From: Xenorhabdus sp014467285
GTDB taxonomy: Bacteria; Pseudomonadota; Gammaproteobacteria; Enterobacterales; Enterobacteriaceae
Direction: 5' to 3'
DNA length: 64,000 nt
NCBI RefSeq assembly: GCF_014467285.1
Contig: NZ_NKHR01000001.1
Span: 310,001-374,000 of the forward strand
Shown: positions 16,850 to 25,120 of the stretch, piece by piece
Layout of the letters: the number at the start of each line of letters is the position of its first letter
Position numbering within the stretch: the first letter of the stretch is position 1
Program-made: the position numbers and the translations under genes
Notes under the pieces: generated by a model
Seen by the model: only the letters and a program-made list of their open reading frames with translations
Databases searched by the model: none
What the model was told of the DNA's origin: nothing

Positions 16850-17747
16850 ATTCACATAATAAGTACAACACCGTTATAAACGAAGTAAACGCGTTGGTAT
16901 TTCTTTGAATAGTTCATTCGGTGTGTGTTTTCCAAGGACGTTTATTTCATCGGTTTGCCACGAGGTTGATCTCCAGCTCTGATACCTTATTAAAACTGTT
17001 CCTTTTGGAAAGTACTCTCTAAATTTTTATTGAGAAGCTCATGTTCGGCAAATTCCAGGTCATTATCAAATGTTATGCTTTTAACTTTCTGTTTTAGAGG
17101 TGATAAGTGCTTTATCGCCACTTTTGCGACGGCTTCCGCTGTTTTATTTTCAAGTTTAATCAATGATCGTAAATCGTAATTTCCGCTCATCCAATGTTAA
17201 TAATGCACTTTTATGATCTTTTCCAACGATGGTATCACATTCCCAATTACCAATACGTTGCTTTTTATTAACAAATTTTGGTTGTTTATCAATACTGACT
17301 CTTTTTTGATTTTTCCTTTGCGTTCATAACTTCCATACCGTTTCATGATGTAAGATATTTTCTTTTCCCTTTTGAGATAACCGACAGTTTTTTCAGGGTT
17401 TAAATCTTGCCAAATTAACTGATTAACCCACTTTGTTATCTCTGGCGTGACTTTGACTGCTTTTATGGCAGAATGGCGGTGCTCTGATGCTTTAAGCTGA
17501 GCCTGTTTAGGACAGTATTTCTGTGTCTTCCGATTTCTTCTCAATTCCTGGCTAATCGTTGATGGATCTCGACTGAGTGACGTTGCAATAAGACGTTGTG
17601 TAAAAGCGACTTCTTTTAAGCTGAAAATCTGATATCTTTCTATTTCGGTTAGTTGTGTATAGGCCATAGTGCATTTTCCTTTGGCGAGAAAGATGCCTAC
17701 TATAGCAACTGACCACCTTTCTCAGAAATTGCACTTATTAGGCGAAT
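16850..17747 (-). mobile_element. Degenerate IS30-family insertion sequence with recognisable ends
   Basis: A decayed transposase is flanked by imperfect inverted repeats. The right-hand end, read inwards on the minus strand, begins ATTCGCCTAATAAGTGCAA (17747 downwards). The left-hand end, read on the plus strand, begins ATTCACATAATAAGTACAA (16850-16868). Sixteen of these 19 positions match. The element is about 0.9 kb, shorter than typical IS30-family members (about 1.0-1.25 kb), because of internal loss. The exact ends and any target duplication are not certain. Confidence 0.7.
16874..17667 (-). pseudogene. IS30-family transposase pseudogene
   Basis: The 5' part (17667 to about 17290) reads MAYTQLTEIERYQIFSLKEV and SRDPSTISQELRRNRKTQKY, the IS30 N-terminal helix-turn-helix. 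The segment that should carry SHETIYRYI is missing between KREKKISYI and KRYGSYERKGKI. The first catalytic block survives only in another frame (IGNWECDTIVGKDHKSALLT), then a TAA and a further frame shift lead to KLENKTAEAVAKVAIKHLS. The family C-terminal motif TPNELF is seen at about 16900-16920 in yet another frame, ending at 16874. At least three disabling changes are visible, so no active transposase is expected. Confidence 0.85.
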
Positions 17748-18430
17748 CCAAGAAGTAATTCTATATTGATTGGTGTTAAATAAAAATCATTAAATCTGGC
17801 ATTATGTTGAAACATGGATGTATAAAATAGATTATCAATATAATTTTTTATTTTTCGAAATAGATAGTTTACTTTTATATTCAATTTGTGAAATATTTAT
17901 ATTGAAATATTCACATAATGTAACTAAATATTTACTGCTGTTTATTTTTTAAGATAGTAAATGTTCGTTAAAGTATTTAATACGCTTCCTAAATTTCGAA
18001 AAATAACTAAACTTTTTAAGTGTCTTATCAATCGTAAGAACATCTATAAGAGTGTTTTTTTATTCTTCAATTACTGATTGAATTGATAAGTTATATTTTG
18101 TTATAAGATGCTAAATTTTATTTAGAGAATGTTTTACTGTTTCCAGCAGAAGTTAACGCTTTAGTACTGATGTTTTTAGTATTTTTTTACTAGTGCCAGT
18201 TCCAGGGAAAAGCTTGTAATAATATAAAAAATAGGATACGCATTTAATGCGTTAAATAACCAGATTGAGAGAGGAAAAGGAAATGCTTATAGCAAGAGTG
18301 GCATTGAGTTGATATTATTGGCTTATTCAGAAATGAGGAACATCACTATCAGCTATTTCTATAACCAAACAGATATTTTAAATGACTTTTACAAACATAC
18401 TTTATGCAGAAATCAGTAAAAGGAAGATAA
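17748..18430. other. AT-rich stretch without recognisable genes
   Basis: About 680 bp lie between the IS30 relic and the palindrome beyond the patB-like gene. All frames are broken by stops, base composition is strongly AT-rich, and I see no remnant of a known family. A small palindrome CGCATTTAATGCG occurs near 18240. The DNA may be decayed accessory sequence. Confidence 0.6.
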
Positions 18431-18464
18431 CTACCTGAAACTTTTTGTAAAAAGTTTCAGGTAG
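18431..18464. terminator. Perfect 16-bp inverted repeat after patB-like gene
   Basis: CTACCTGAAACTTTTT and AAAAAGTTTCAGGTAG are exactly complementary, with a 2-base GT between. It lies 60 bp past the stop of the minus-strand aminotransferase gene. The stem contains its own T run on either strand, so it could terminate transcripts, although no T run follows it. A mobile palindromic repeat is the alternative. Confidence 0.6.
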
Positions 18465-18524
18465 AACTATAAAATTAAAGTAGGATTGGTTTTTCGGATA
18501 CCTGTTTATTTTAGAATGTTAACA

Positions 18525-19703
18525 TTATCGTTTTAACTGAGCTAAACCAGTGATGGCTTGTTCAAGGTATTGACGAGGACAACCTAAGTTTATACGGATA
18601 AATCCTTTTCCTTTATCACCAAAACTGCATCCCATTGAAACAGCTATTTTCGCTTTTTCGATTAACGATTGTTGTAACGTGCTATCATCTAAACCTAAAT
18701 CACGGCAATCCAGCCAAGCCAGATATGTCCCTTCCGCTTTGACCATTCGGCACCAGGGAATGGAAGATGCTAAAGCCTGTTCGAGCCAGTTACGATTTTC
18801 AGCCAGATAATCCTGTAGTTTATCAAGCCATATATCCCCATATTGGTAAGCTGCTGTAGCTGCGGTCATAGATAATGAATTGAATACATCCAATCCGTGA
18901 GCATTTAACCGATCAATAAAGGCTTGCCGGAGAGCGAGATTAGGGATAAGAAAGTTTGATATACGGAGTGAGGAAAGCCCAAACGTCTTACTGGCTGAGG
19001 TGGCAGTAATAACATGACTATGCCATTCACTTCCAAGATGCAATATTGAGGTAAATTTTTCTCCGGGCAAAATTAAATCAGCCCAAATTTCATCAGAAAT
19101 TACTGTTGTGCCATACCTTTTGCAGAGTTCCAATAGCTGGAGTAATTCGTCACGATTCCAGCATCGACCAGTAGGATTATGTGGGTTACAGAACAATAGT
19201 AGAGGAGGTCTGTGTTGCTCTAATATGTATTCCAGATGGTCATAATCAATTTTGTAACCTTCCGGATTCTCAAGAAGTGGATTTTCAATGACCACCCTGT
19301 CATTCATCGTGATAATTTTGGCAAATGAACCATAATAGGGGCCTTGTACGATGATTCCTTCTCCTGATTTACTCAGCATTTGTATCAGTAAAGCTAATCC
19401 GGGTATGACACCTTCTATTGATGTAAACCAATCCCTGTGCAACATCAGGTTATGGCGTTTTGAAAACCAATCTATTACTGCTTGGTAGTAGAGGTCGTCG
19501 CGTTCGCTATAACCAAAAATTCCGTGGTCAATTCGGGAGGATAAAGCTTGCAGGACTTCTTCTGGGCATCGAAAGTCGAAATCAGATACCCACATTGGCA
19601 GAAGGTCAGTTGTGTTTATGTTTAGGTAGCGATCTAAAAAATCCCACTTAACAGAGCCCGTATTGTAGCGATCAAATATCTGGTTGAAATCACATGATTT
19701 CAC
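18525..19703 (-). CDS. PatB/MalY-type PLP-dependent C-S beta-lyase or aminotransferase
   Basis: This 392-residue fold-type I PLP enzyme belongs to the PatB/MalY group (cystathionine beta-lyase-like aminotransferases). Visible motifs are LPMWVSDFDFRCPEEV near the N terminus, NPHNPTG at 173-179, the PLP-ring Asp204 in VISDEIWADL, and the Schiff-base Lys239 in TSASKTFGL. An Arg in RINLGCPR would bind the substrate carboxylate. Family members cleave cystathionine, cystine or similar thioethers to pyruvate, ammonia and a thiol. Its start overlaps the nhaC-like gene by 14 bp, so the pair is an operon. The substrate is not predictable from sequence alone. Confidence 0.85.
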   Translation of the reverse strand: MKSCDFNQIFDRYNTGSVKWDFLDRYLNINTTDLLPMWVSDFDFRCPEEVLQALSSRIDHGIFGYSERDDLYYQAVIDWFSKRHNLMLHRDWFTSIEGVIPGLALLIQMLSKSGEGIIVQGPYYGSFAKIITMNDRVVIENPLLENPEGYKIDYDHLEYILEQHRPPLLLFCNPHNPTGRCWNRDELLQLLELCKRYGTTVISDEIWADLILPGEKFTSILHLGSEWHSHVITATSASKTFGLSSLRISNFLIPNLALRQAFIDRLNAHGLDVFNSLSMTAATAAYQYGDIWLDKLQDYLAENRNWLEQALASSIPWCRMVKAEGTYLAWLDCRDLGLDDSTLQQSLIEKAKIAVSMGCSFGDKGKGFIRINLGCPRQYLEQAITGLAQLKR

Positions 19704-21168
19704 GTTGAATTTCCTTTTTCTTCAGGGAATTTTCTGGTGTGGTTTCGGGTATAGTTTCTGGCATAATTTTTGCTATACCAAAACCAGTAAAACCATAAAT
19801 GAGAGCAAAAAAGACTGCAGCATAGCACTGGATTGCCCAAGGGAGTAAATCAAGCGTACTGACACCTAATGTCGTCGCCATGTAAATGCCAGCTGAAGTC
19901 CAAGGGAGCAGAGGTTCAATGACAGTACAACCATCTTCTATGGTGCGTGATAGATTTTTGTTATCCAGCCCCATCCGGCGATAAGCCCCTTTGAACAATT
20001 CTGCCGGGATAAGGAGAGCTAGTTTTCCATCACAGGTTGCTCCAGTTACAAGAATGGTTGTGGCTAGAGTTGCAGCAATAAGTTGCCCGGTTGTGTGAAT
20101 AGCGCGCAGAAGCTGGTTAATGATGATAGTTAGGGCGCCTGTGAGTGTTAAGGTACCTGCAAACGAAAATGCACAAAATACAAGCAAAACAGTGCTCATC
20201 ATTGATGACATGCCACCGCGATTGAGTAAGCGGGGAACATCGTTAACAACTCCTGTGATATTGTGTCCTTGGTCAGAGAACATTGAGAGATTAAAACCAT
20301 CAATTAAGGCATTAAGACCTTGTTTAACTGTGAATCCTTGAACACCTATACCTATCGCAATAGCTAATGTACAGGCAGTCAACATGACTGGGATCACTGG
20401 GCGTTTTGTCATAGCACCCCACAGAACCAGCATCGGTGGCAAAATCAGCAATAAATTAAAGCGATACAGGTTTTCAAGAGATTGTATTATTTCTGTGATT
20501 TTTTCGGGGGTTGAGGCACCATTTGTTAAGCTTGTATGGCCTGCAATAAAATAAACGATGCTGGCTAAAACAAAGCCAGGGATAGTGGTATACATTAAAT
20601 GTCGAATATGGCTGTAAAGATCAGTATCAGCAACGATGGCTGCGAAATTAGTTGAGTCAGATAACGGTGAAATTTTATCGCCGAAATATGCACCTGAAAC
20701 AATCGCACCCGCTACAGCTGCTAAAGACACATCAAGGCCTGAAGCAACTCCCATTAGGGCAACCCCAACTGTTCCGGCTGATCCCCATGATGTGCCAGTA
20801 CAAACAGAGATAACGCTGGTGATAAAGAAGGCGGCAATGAGTATGTATTGAGGGCTAATCAGCTTTAAGCCCCAGTAGACCATGTAAGGTATAGTTCCGC
20901 TGAACATCCAGGTACCAATTAACCCCCCGACGCAAATCAGGATCATGATCACTGGCATTGCTTTGGCGAGCTTTGCCACAATGGCATCAATAATGTTATC
21001 CCAGCGATAGCCTTGCCAATATGCCAAGGCTGCTGCTATAGCTGCTGATATAAGCAATAAGGATTCGATGCGCAGACCCAGTTGACCATAGCCAATGATG
21101 AGTAGTAGGAGCATGGCTGCAATCGGTAGTATGGAGAGTCCTAGATTAAGTTTTTTCTTGTCATCCAT
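19690..21168 (-). CDS. NhaC-family Na+-coupled transporter
   Basis: This 492-residue polytopic inner-membrane protein has about 11-12 hydrophobic segments. Motifs CTGTSWGSAGTVGVALMGVA, AAVAGAIVSGAYFGDKISPL and SDSTNFAA are typical of the NhaC family, as is PWTSAGIYMATTLGV near residue 430. Family members are annotated as Na+/H+ antiporters, but several close groups are predicted amino-acid transporters (for example MetT for methionine and LysW for lysine). Overlap with a C-S lyase gene suggests uptake of a sulfur amino acid or related substrate; this is inference. It follows the lacI-type gene after 36 bp. Confidence 0.85.
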   Translation of the reverse strand: MDDKKKLNLGLSILPIAAMLLLLIIGYGQLGLRIESLLLISAAIAAALAYWQGYRWDNIIDAIVAKLAKAMPVIMILICVGGLIGTWMFSGTIPYMVYWGLKLISPQYILIAAFFITSVISVCTGTSWGSAGTVGVALMGVASGLDVSLAAVAGAIVSGAYFGDKISPLSDSTNFAAIVADTDLYSHIRHLMYTTIPGFVLASIVYFIAGHTSLTNGASTPEKITEIIQSLENLYRFNLLLILPPMLVLWGAMTKRPVIPVMLTACTLAIAIGIGVQGFTVKQGLNALIDGFNLSMFSDQGHNITGVVNDVPRLLNRGGMSSMMSTVLLVFCAFSFAGTLTLTGALTIIINQLLRAIHTTGQLIAATLATTILVTGATCDGKLALLIPAELFKGAYRRMGLDNKNLSRTIEDGCTVIEPLLPWTSAGIYMATTLGVSTLDLLPWAIQCYAAVFFALIYGFTGFGIAKIMPETIPETTPENSLKKKEIQREIM

Positions 21169-21204
21169 GTAAAAATCCAGTTTTCGGTAGGTTATTGAAA
21201 AAAA

Positions 21205-22206
21205 CTACTCTATCAAAAAAACGGAATCTCTGATGATAAGTTTCGTTGAGAACATATTTTTTTGTGGAAGCAGTTCTTTTTTGGCGTTGAGTTGTAATGC
21301 CAGATTGGCCGCCCGTTGCGCCATTTGTTCGATTGGATTATGTATGGTTGTTAAGGGGGGATAGAGATATCGGGCTGTGACAATATCATCAAACCCAACG
21401 ATTGACAGTTGTTCCGGTAAGTTGATTTTCCGCCGATGCAGGGATCGCATCATACCGGCGGCCATAACGTCGTTGAATGTTAATACCGCAGTAAAGTTGA
21501 TGCCGCTGTCCAAGAGCTTTTCTGCTGCTTGTTCCCCGCCTTTTTCGTTAAATGGAACGCTGATAACCCAATCACTGGGCACCGTGATACCCGCATCAGC
21601 CATTGCAGCATGATATCCCTCCAAACGGAGCCTTCTGTCATCTATCGGCAGGTCTGTTGTTACATAAGCAATTTTTCGATGACCATTTTGGAGAAGATAG
21701 TTGGTAGCTGTCTGAGAAGCACTGACATTATCTAACCAAACACATCGGTTAGCGATAGCTGGGAAATATCGGTTGATAATCACTAATCCTGGGGTGTGGG
21801 CCGCATAACGTAATATATCTGCTTCGCTCATTCTACTAATATGGGCTACTATTGCTTCACATCCTTGATTGATTAAAAAGTCTAGGGCAGATTTTTCAAG
21901 TTCAGCTTGATGCCCCCCACTACAAACCATGAGTTTGGCTTCTTTTTTCCGGGCAATGTTTTCAACGCCGCGAGCCAAAAGAGAAAAGAAAGGGTCAGCC
22001 AGATTACCCGTTAGTAATCCCAACATATTCCCGGATCTTTTTGCCAATGCGAGTGCTGCTGAATTACGGTGATAGTTGAACTCACGCATGGCTTTTTCTA
22101 CACGTTCACGAGTTCCCGGTTCGACGTAAGCTGTATTATTAATGACACGGCTGACAGTGGCTACGGATACTTTGGCGTGATGTGCTACGTCTTTCATTGT
22201 GGCCAT
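21205..22206 (-). CDS. LacI/GalR-family transcriptional regulator
   Basis: The 333-residue product begins MATMKDVAHHAKVSVATVSR followed by VINNTAYVEPGTRERVEKAM: the LacI helix-turn-helix plus hinge (residues 1-60). The rest is a periplasmic-binding-protein-like effector domain (LLTGNLADPFFSLLARGVEN, LTFNDVMAAGMMRSL, SIVGFDDI). Overall it resembles GalR/GalS, but the neighbours are not galactose genes. It is first in the lacI-nhaC-patB-like transcript and is likely to regulate it. The sequence GAAAGGTTTC upstream (near 22276) loosely resembles a LacI-type half-symmetric operator. Confidence 0.9.
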   Translation of the reverse strand: MATMKDVAHHAKVSVATVSRVINNTAYVEPGTRERVEKAMREFNYHRNSAALALAKRSGNMLGLLTGNLADPFFSLLARGVENIARKKEAKLMVCSGGHQAELEKSALDFLINQGCEAIVAHISRMSEADILRYAAHTPGLVIINRYFPAIANRCVWLDNVSASQTATNYLLQNGHRKIAYVTTDLPIDDRRLRLEGYHAAMADAGITVPSDWVISVPFNEKGGEQAAEKLLDSGINFTAVLTFNDVMAAGMMRSLHRRKINLPEQLSIVGFDDIVTARYLYPPLTTIHNPIEQMAQRAANLALQLNAKKELLPQKNMFSTKLIIRDSVFLIE

Positions 22207-22357
22207 GCTCTTCCCCCAGCGGTTATATAAGATAAATATGATTTGGGATCATATCCAAACTTGTTCAAATTATCATGAAAGGTTTCGTTGATTTTATTTC
22301 AAGCGAGTAATCTATCATGTTTGTTTGAATGGTTTAACCGCATTATAGGTATTGCCT

Positions 22358-23032
22358 TTAATATAGCAAAGCATGGTTTATTGATTTTAAATATTCTGGC
22401 GGGATATATAGGTTGTAATTGTTTTTCTCACAAAGTGTTTTTAACTCAATAATCGAATTGATTGATAATTTTTCATAGATGATTTTAAAATGTTTTTCCA
22501 GAGTGCGGCATGATATTTTCAAATTATGAGCGATATCTTTGTTTCTGATCCCGCGACAGAATAAGAAAATGATTCGCCATTCTTTTTCTGTCAGTATATT
22601 GTTCGGAGGATTAAGATTAATAGATGTAGCCATATCGCTTTTAATATAATGATGTACTGAAAAATGATTTATTTCTTTAGTATGACAAATAACGCCGATA
22701 CATTGATTATCTTCATCCATCAATGGATGTTTTTCACAAAAATAGGGCTTTGTTTGTTGAGCACTTCGTTGAAAATAAGCTGTGACAGATGATATTCGTT
22801 GCATAGATTGTAAGACCTGGCGGTCATGATCTTCAGAAAGATGAACATAATGATTGAAAGAAACAGGTAATTCTTTTTCGGTATACCCGATAGCATCAAA
22901 ATCTTCAGGTAAATTATTTAATTCAATAAATACCTTATTTGTATATATAAAACGCAGCTCCTTATCTTTTACAGACCATGAGTCATGACTCTTATTCCAC
23001 ATGTTTGTTAACTGAGGGGTTATTTGACTCAT
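22358..23032 (-). CDS. LuxR-family solo regulator with PAS-like sensor half (copy 3)
   Basis: This 224-residue protein is a third member of the group at 15.2-16.6 kb. It begins MSQITPQLTNMWNKSHDSWS, has VKDKELRFIYTNKVFIELNN and CEKHPLMDEDNQCIGVICHT in the sensor half, and ends in a helix-turn-helix with LTEKEWRIIFLFCRGIRNKD and ISCRTLEKHFKIIYEKLSI. The helix-turn-helix keeps the normal pattern. It lies about 150 bp upstream of the lacI-type gene on the same strand, so it could share or control that operon. Ligand unknown. Confidence 0.8.
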   Translation of the reverse strand: MSQITPQLTNMWNKSHDSWSVKDKELRFIYTNKVFIELNNLPEDFDAIGYTEKELPVSFNHYVHLSEDHDRQVLQSMQRISSVTAYFQRSAQQTKPYFCEKHPLMDEDNQCIGVICHTKEINHFSVHHYIKSDMATSINLNPPNNILTEKEWRIIFLFCRGIRNKDIAHNLKISCRTLEKHFKIIYEKLSINSIIELKTLCEKNNYNLYIPPEYLKSINHALLY

Positions 23033-23399
23033 ATATAACCTTAAATAATTATTAATATTATAATATGCCTGTTATTTTCCAAGCTGTTGCTTTGTTGGTT
23101 GCACCCGTCCAATTACATGTTTATCTATGTATTTTGGGATAACTCCAATTCGAATGAGTTGCTATAGGCAGGGTAAACAATTTATTTAAGATGGAATGTG
23201 AGAGGTGTTTGCTATCCATGTAACCGGTTTCATGAGGTATGAAAATGTGATCTTTATTGCAATTTTTTATATTGCTATTACTGAAAAAACAAGAATGGTG
23301 TTGTTACCAGCTAACTCAGTAATTCATGCTGTTATCATCAGAAAATCAGCACCGCAGAGCTATCCTCTTAATTGGTGCTGATTATTACATTGCCAACAA
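23033..23399. other. Intergenic region with terminator for the MFS relic
   Basis: No gene is visible. The only structure is an inverted repeat AATCAGCACC (23344-23353) / GGTGCTGATT (23374-23383). Read on the minus strand the stem ends in GATTTTCTG, so it fits a terminator for the MFS gene remnant just upstream on that strand. Confidence 0.5.
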
Positions 23400-23947
23400 T
23401 TACACTTTGCTTACAGTAAAGCATCGGCTCCATAATAAGACCAGCACTAATACCGTCAGCGGTAATCCGTGGAATATCAGGATCACTATGGAAGGTGGCA
23501 GCCAGACGTAGAACGGGGCAACCAGTAGCATACCTATCCCAAAGCCCGTCATTTGCAACAGCGTCAGCAAACTAAAAACCGGCAGGCGTAAGCTTTCTGG
23601 TTCGCTTTGTGCCCGTGAAATCAGGCTGACTTCCGCGATCCCACCACCAATGCCCGCCCAAATTGCAAATGTCAGTAGCCAGAATACGTTGCTTTGTTGG
23701 AAGGTGAGAATAAACCCGGTTGACATCAGAGCGACACCGATAAAGAACAGTTTTTCCATCCTCAAGAGGTTGCGGCTACGCAGCAAATACTGACGTGCAT
23801 GACGCTATTACTGAGCAGGTAAACGTAGGTGGATAGCGCCACCATATTTAGGAATGCACCAAAATCAGAAATAAACCGGGCACTGACGATCAGTAAGGCA
23901 TTAAGGCTTGACCAACGCAAATTCAAACTATTTTCCTGACTTGACAT
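23400..23947 (-). pseudogene. MFS transporter with internal deletion
   Basis: The first 50 or so codons (from 23947) read SLNALLIVSARFISDFGAFL and MVALSTYVYLLSNSVMHVSI, a normal MFS N terminus. The frame then breaks near 23790 and the neighbouring frame continues as LLRSRNLLRMEKLFFIGVAL and later membrane segments to the stop at 23400. A full MFS protein has about 400 residues; only about 180 codons remain. A large internal piece (roughly helices 2 to 8) has been lost together with the frame, so no working transporter is expected. Confidence 0.8.
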
Positions 23948-23964
23948 TATTATTAGCTCTCTTG

Positions 23965-24225
23965 TTATTCAGGAAGTTGCCGGAAAGTCACCAGCAAGAG
24001 ATCCCGAAATGCCGCGTTTGTAGGAGATACTTGTCGAACATTGCTTGCTCGATGATAAAGTTGTTTATCATTTATTGCGAGCGTTTCAAGAAAGTGTCCC
24101 ATCGCGGTATGTAATAAGGGGGGGAGCTTCATAGGCGGTGGCGTAAACTTCGGAAATCACGGGTTCAGTATTGTGGCTTTGGATAAAGTGCAGTGTCGCG
24201 TTAACGGCGGCAAGTTAGCAAAAGT
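23965..24225 (-). pseudogene. Tail of a frameshifted unknown gene, cut by an IS element
   Basis: Two overlapping frames on the minus strand look coding. The upstream part reads LAAVNATLHFIQSHNTEPVI then SEVYATAYEAPPLITYRDG. Near 24100 the sense passes to the next frame with FLETLAINDKQLYHRASNVR and ends LLLVTFRQLPE at the TAA at 23967-23965. The gene is followed after 17 bp by the MFS remnant and was probably in its operon. Its upstream part is missing at the edge of the IS6-family element. I do not recognise the family. Confidence 0.6.
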
Positions 24226-24997
24226 GGTGTTGCCGGTTATTTAGGCAGCCAGCAAATAGAATTGTTCCGCGGGTGATAATCCATCACTTTGTGGATGTTG
24301 ATATTGCCCTTTGCGTATCATGTGAATCAGTTCGATGCCGGCCAGGAGCGTCTGTGCCCGGCGAAACGATTTGAACCCCAGCATCTGTCGTGTCCGACGT
24401 TTGATATTACGGTGATCTTGCTCAACCAGGTTATTCAGATACTTGCTTTGCCTGATGGTGATGTTTTCCTCTTCAGGTTTGTCGGCATTGAGCGTGGCCA
24501 GAGCCGCAGTATTGGCGCCGCTTTTATCGATCGTCATCATTTCAGGTTCGCCGAGGTGACGGATGGCCTTGCGAAAGAAACGCAACGCGACGGCGGCATC
24601 CCGTTTGGCGGTTAGCAGAAAGTCGATGGTCTGCCCCGTGCTGTCGACGGCCCGGTACAGGTATTTCCACTGGCCTTTGACTTTGATGTAGATTTCGTCC
24701 ATTCGCCAGCGGCGGCCTACCGACCGTTTATGCCGGCGAAATGCCTTATCCAGCAATGGCACCAGACGGATGAGCCAACGGTGAAGCGTGGAATGATCAA
24801 CGATAACACCACGCTCAGCCATCATCTCCTCGAGATTGCGCAGACTCAGGGCATAGGCCAGGCACCACCGAACACACTGAGCGATAACATCGGTGGGATA
24901 ATGCAGGCGCCGGAAGGCTTTTCGGATCAATGACATGGTCAGGTAACACCATAAAAAAACAGCATGTTACCCGACGATGCCTTAATGCGACAGAACC
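24226..24997 (-). mobile_element. IS6-family insertion sequence
   Basis: An intact transposase gene is bounded by imperfect terminal repeats: GGTTCTGTCGCATT read inwards from 24997 on the minus strand, and GGTGTTGCCGGTTA from 24226 on the plus strand (9 of 14 positions match). The first is close to the ends of IS6/IS26-type elements. The resulting length of about 0.77 kb fits the family. The 8-bp sequences outside the proposed ends differ, so no target duplication is seen. This suggests either cointegrate or deletion activity, or that the left end is misplaced. Confidence 0.65.
24241..24936 (-). CDS. IS6-family (IS26-like) DDE transposase
   Basis: The 231-residue product has the compact IS6 layout: an N-terminal helix-turn-helix region (residues 10-60, LSLRNLEEMMAERGVIVDHS), then an RNase H-like catalytic domain. 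The DDE triad is intact: Asp80 in RWRMDEIYIKVKG, Asp137 in TIDKSGAN, and Glu172 in LNNLVEQDHRNIKRR, spaced D-34-E as usual for the family. It fills nearly the whole element and is probably still active. Family members move by replicative cointegrate formation, which often deletes neighbouring DNA, in keeping with the broken genes to its left. Confidence 0.92.
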   Translation of the reverse strand: MSLIRKAFRRLHYPTDVIAQCVRWCLAYALSLRNLEEMMAERGVIVDHSTLHRWLIRLVPLLDKAFRRHKRSVGRRWRMDEIYIKVKGQWKYLYRAVDSTGQTIDFLLTAKRDAAVALRFFRKAIRHLGEPEMMTIDKSGANTAALATLNADKPEEENITIRQSKYLNNLVEQDHRNIKRRTRQMLGFKSFRRAQTLLAGIELIHMIRKGQYQHPQSDGLSPAEQFYLLAA

Positions 24998-25080
24998 GTT
25001 TTTTGAATGTGTTAGGGGATTAAATGAAATATCTCAATAGAAAAATTTGGTAGGGTAAATATTGATGTGGAGAGAAGCAT

Positions 25081-25108
25081 GGATGAGTGTTTAACAAAAC
25101 ACTCATCC
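25081..25108 (-). terminator. Terminator after dxs
   Basis: GGATGAGTGTTT (25081-25092) pairs perfectly with AAACACTCATCC (25097-25108) across an AACA loop, 12 bp past the dxs stop on the minus strand. Confidence 0.7.
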
Positions 25109-25120
25109 GAATATTAGAGA

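Noticed and set aside
22270..22290. LacI-type operator (GAAAGGTTTCGTT) upstream of the lacI-family gene
   Set aside because: It lacks true dyad symmetry around a central CG, so it is mentioned only as weak resemblance.
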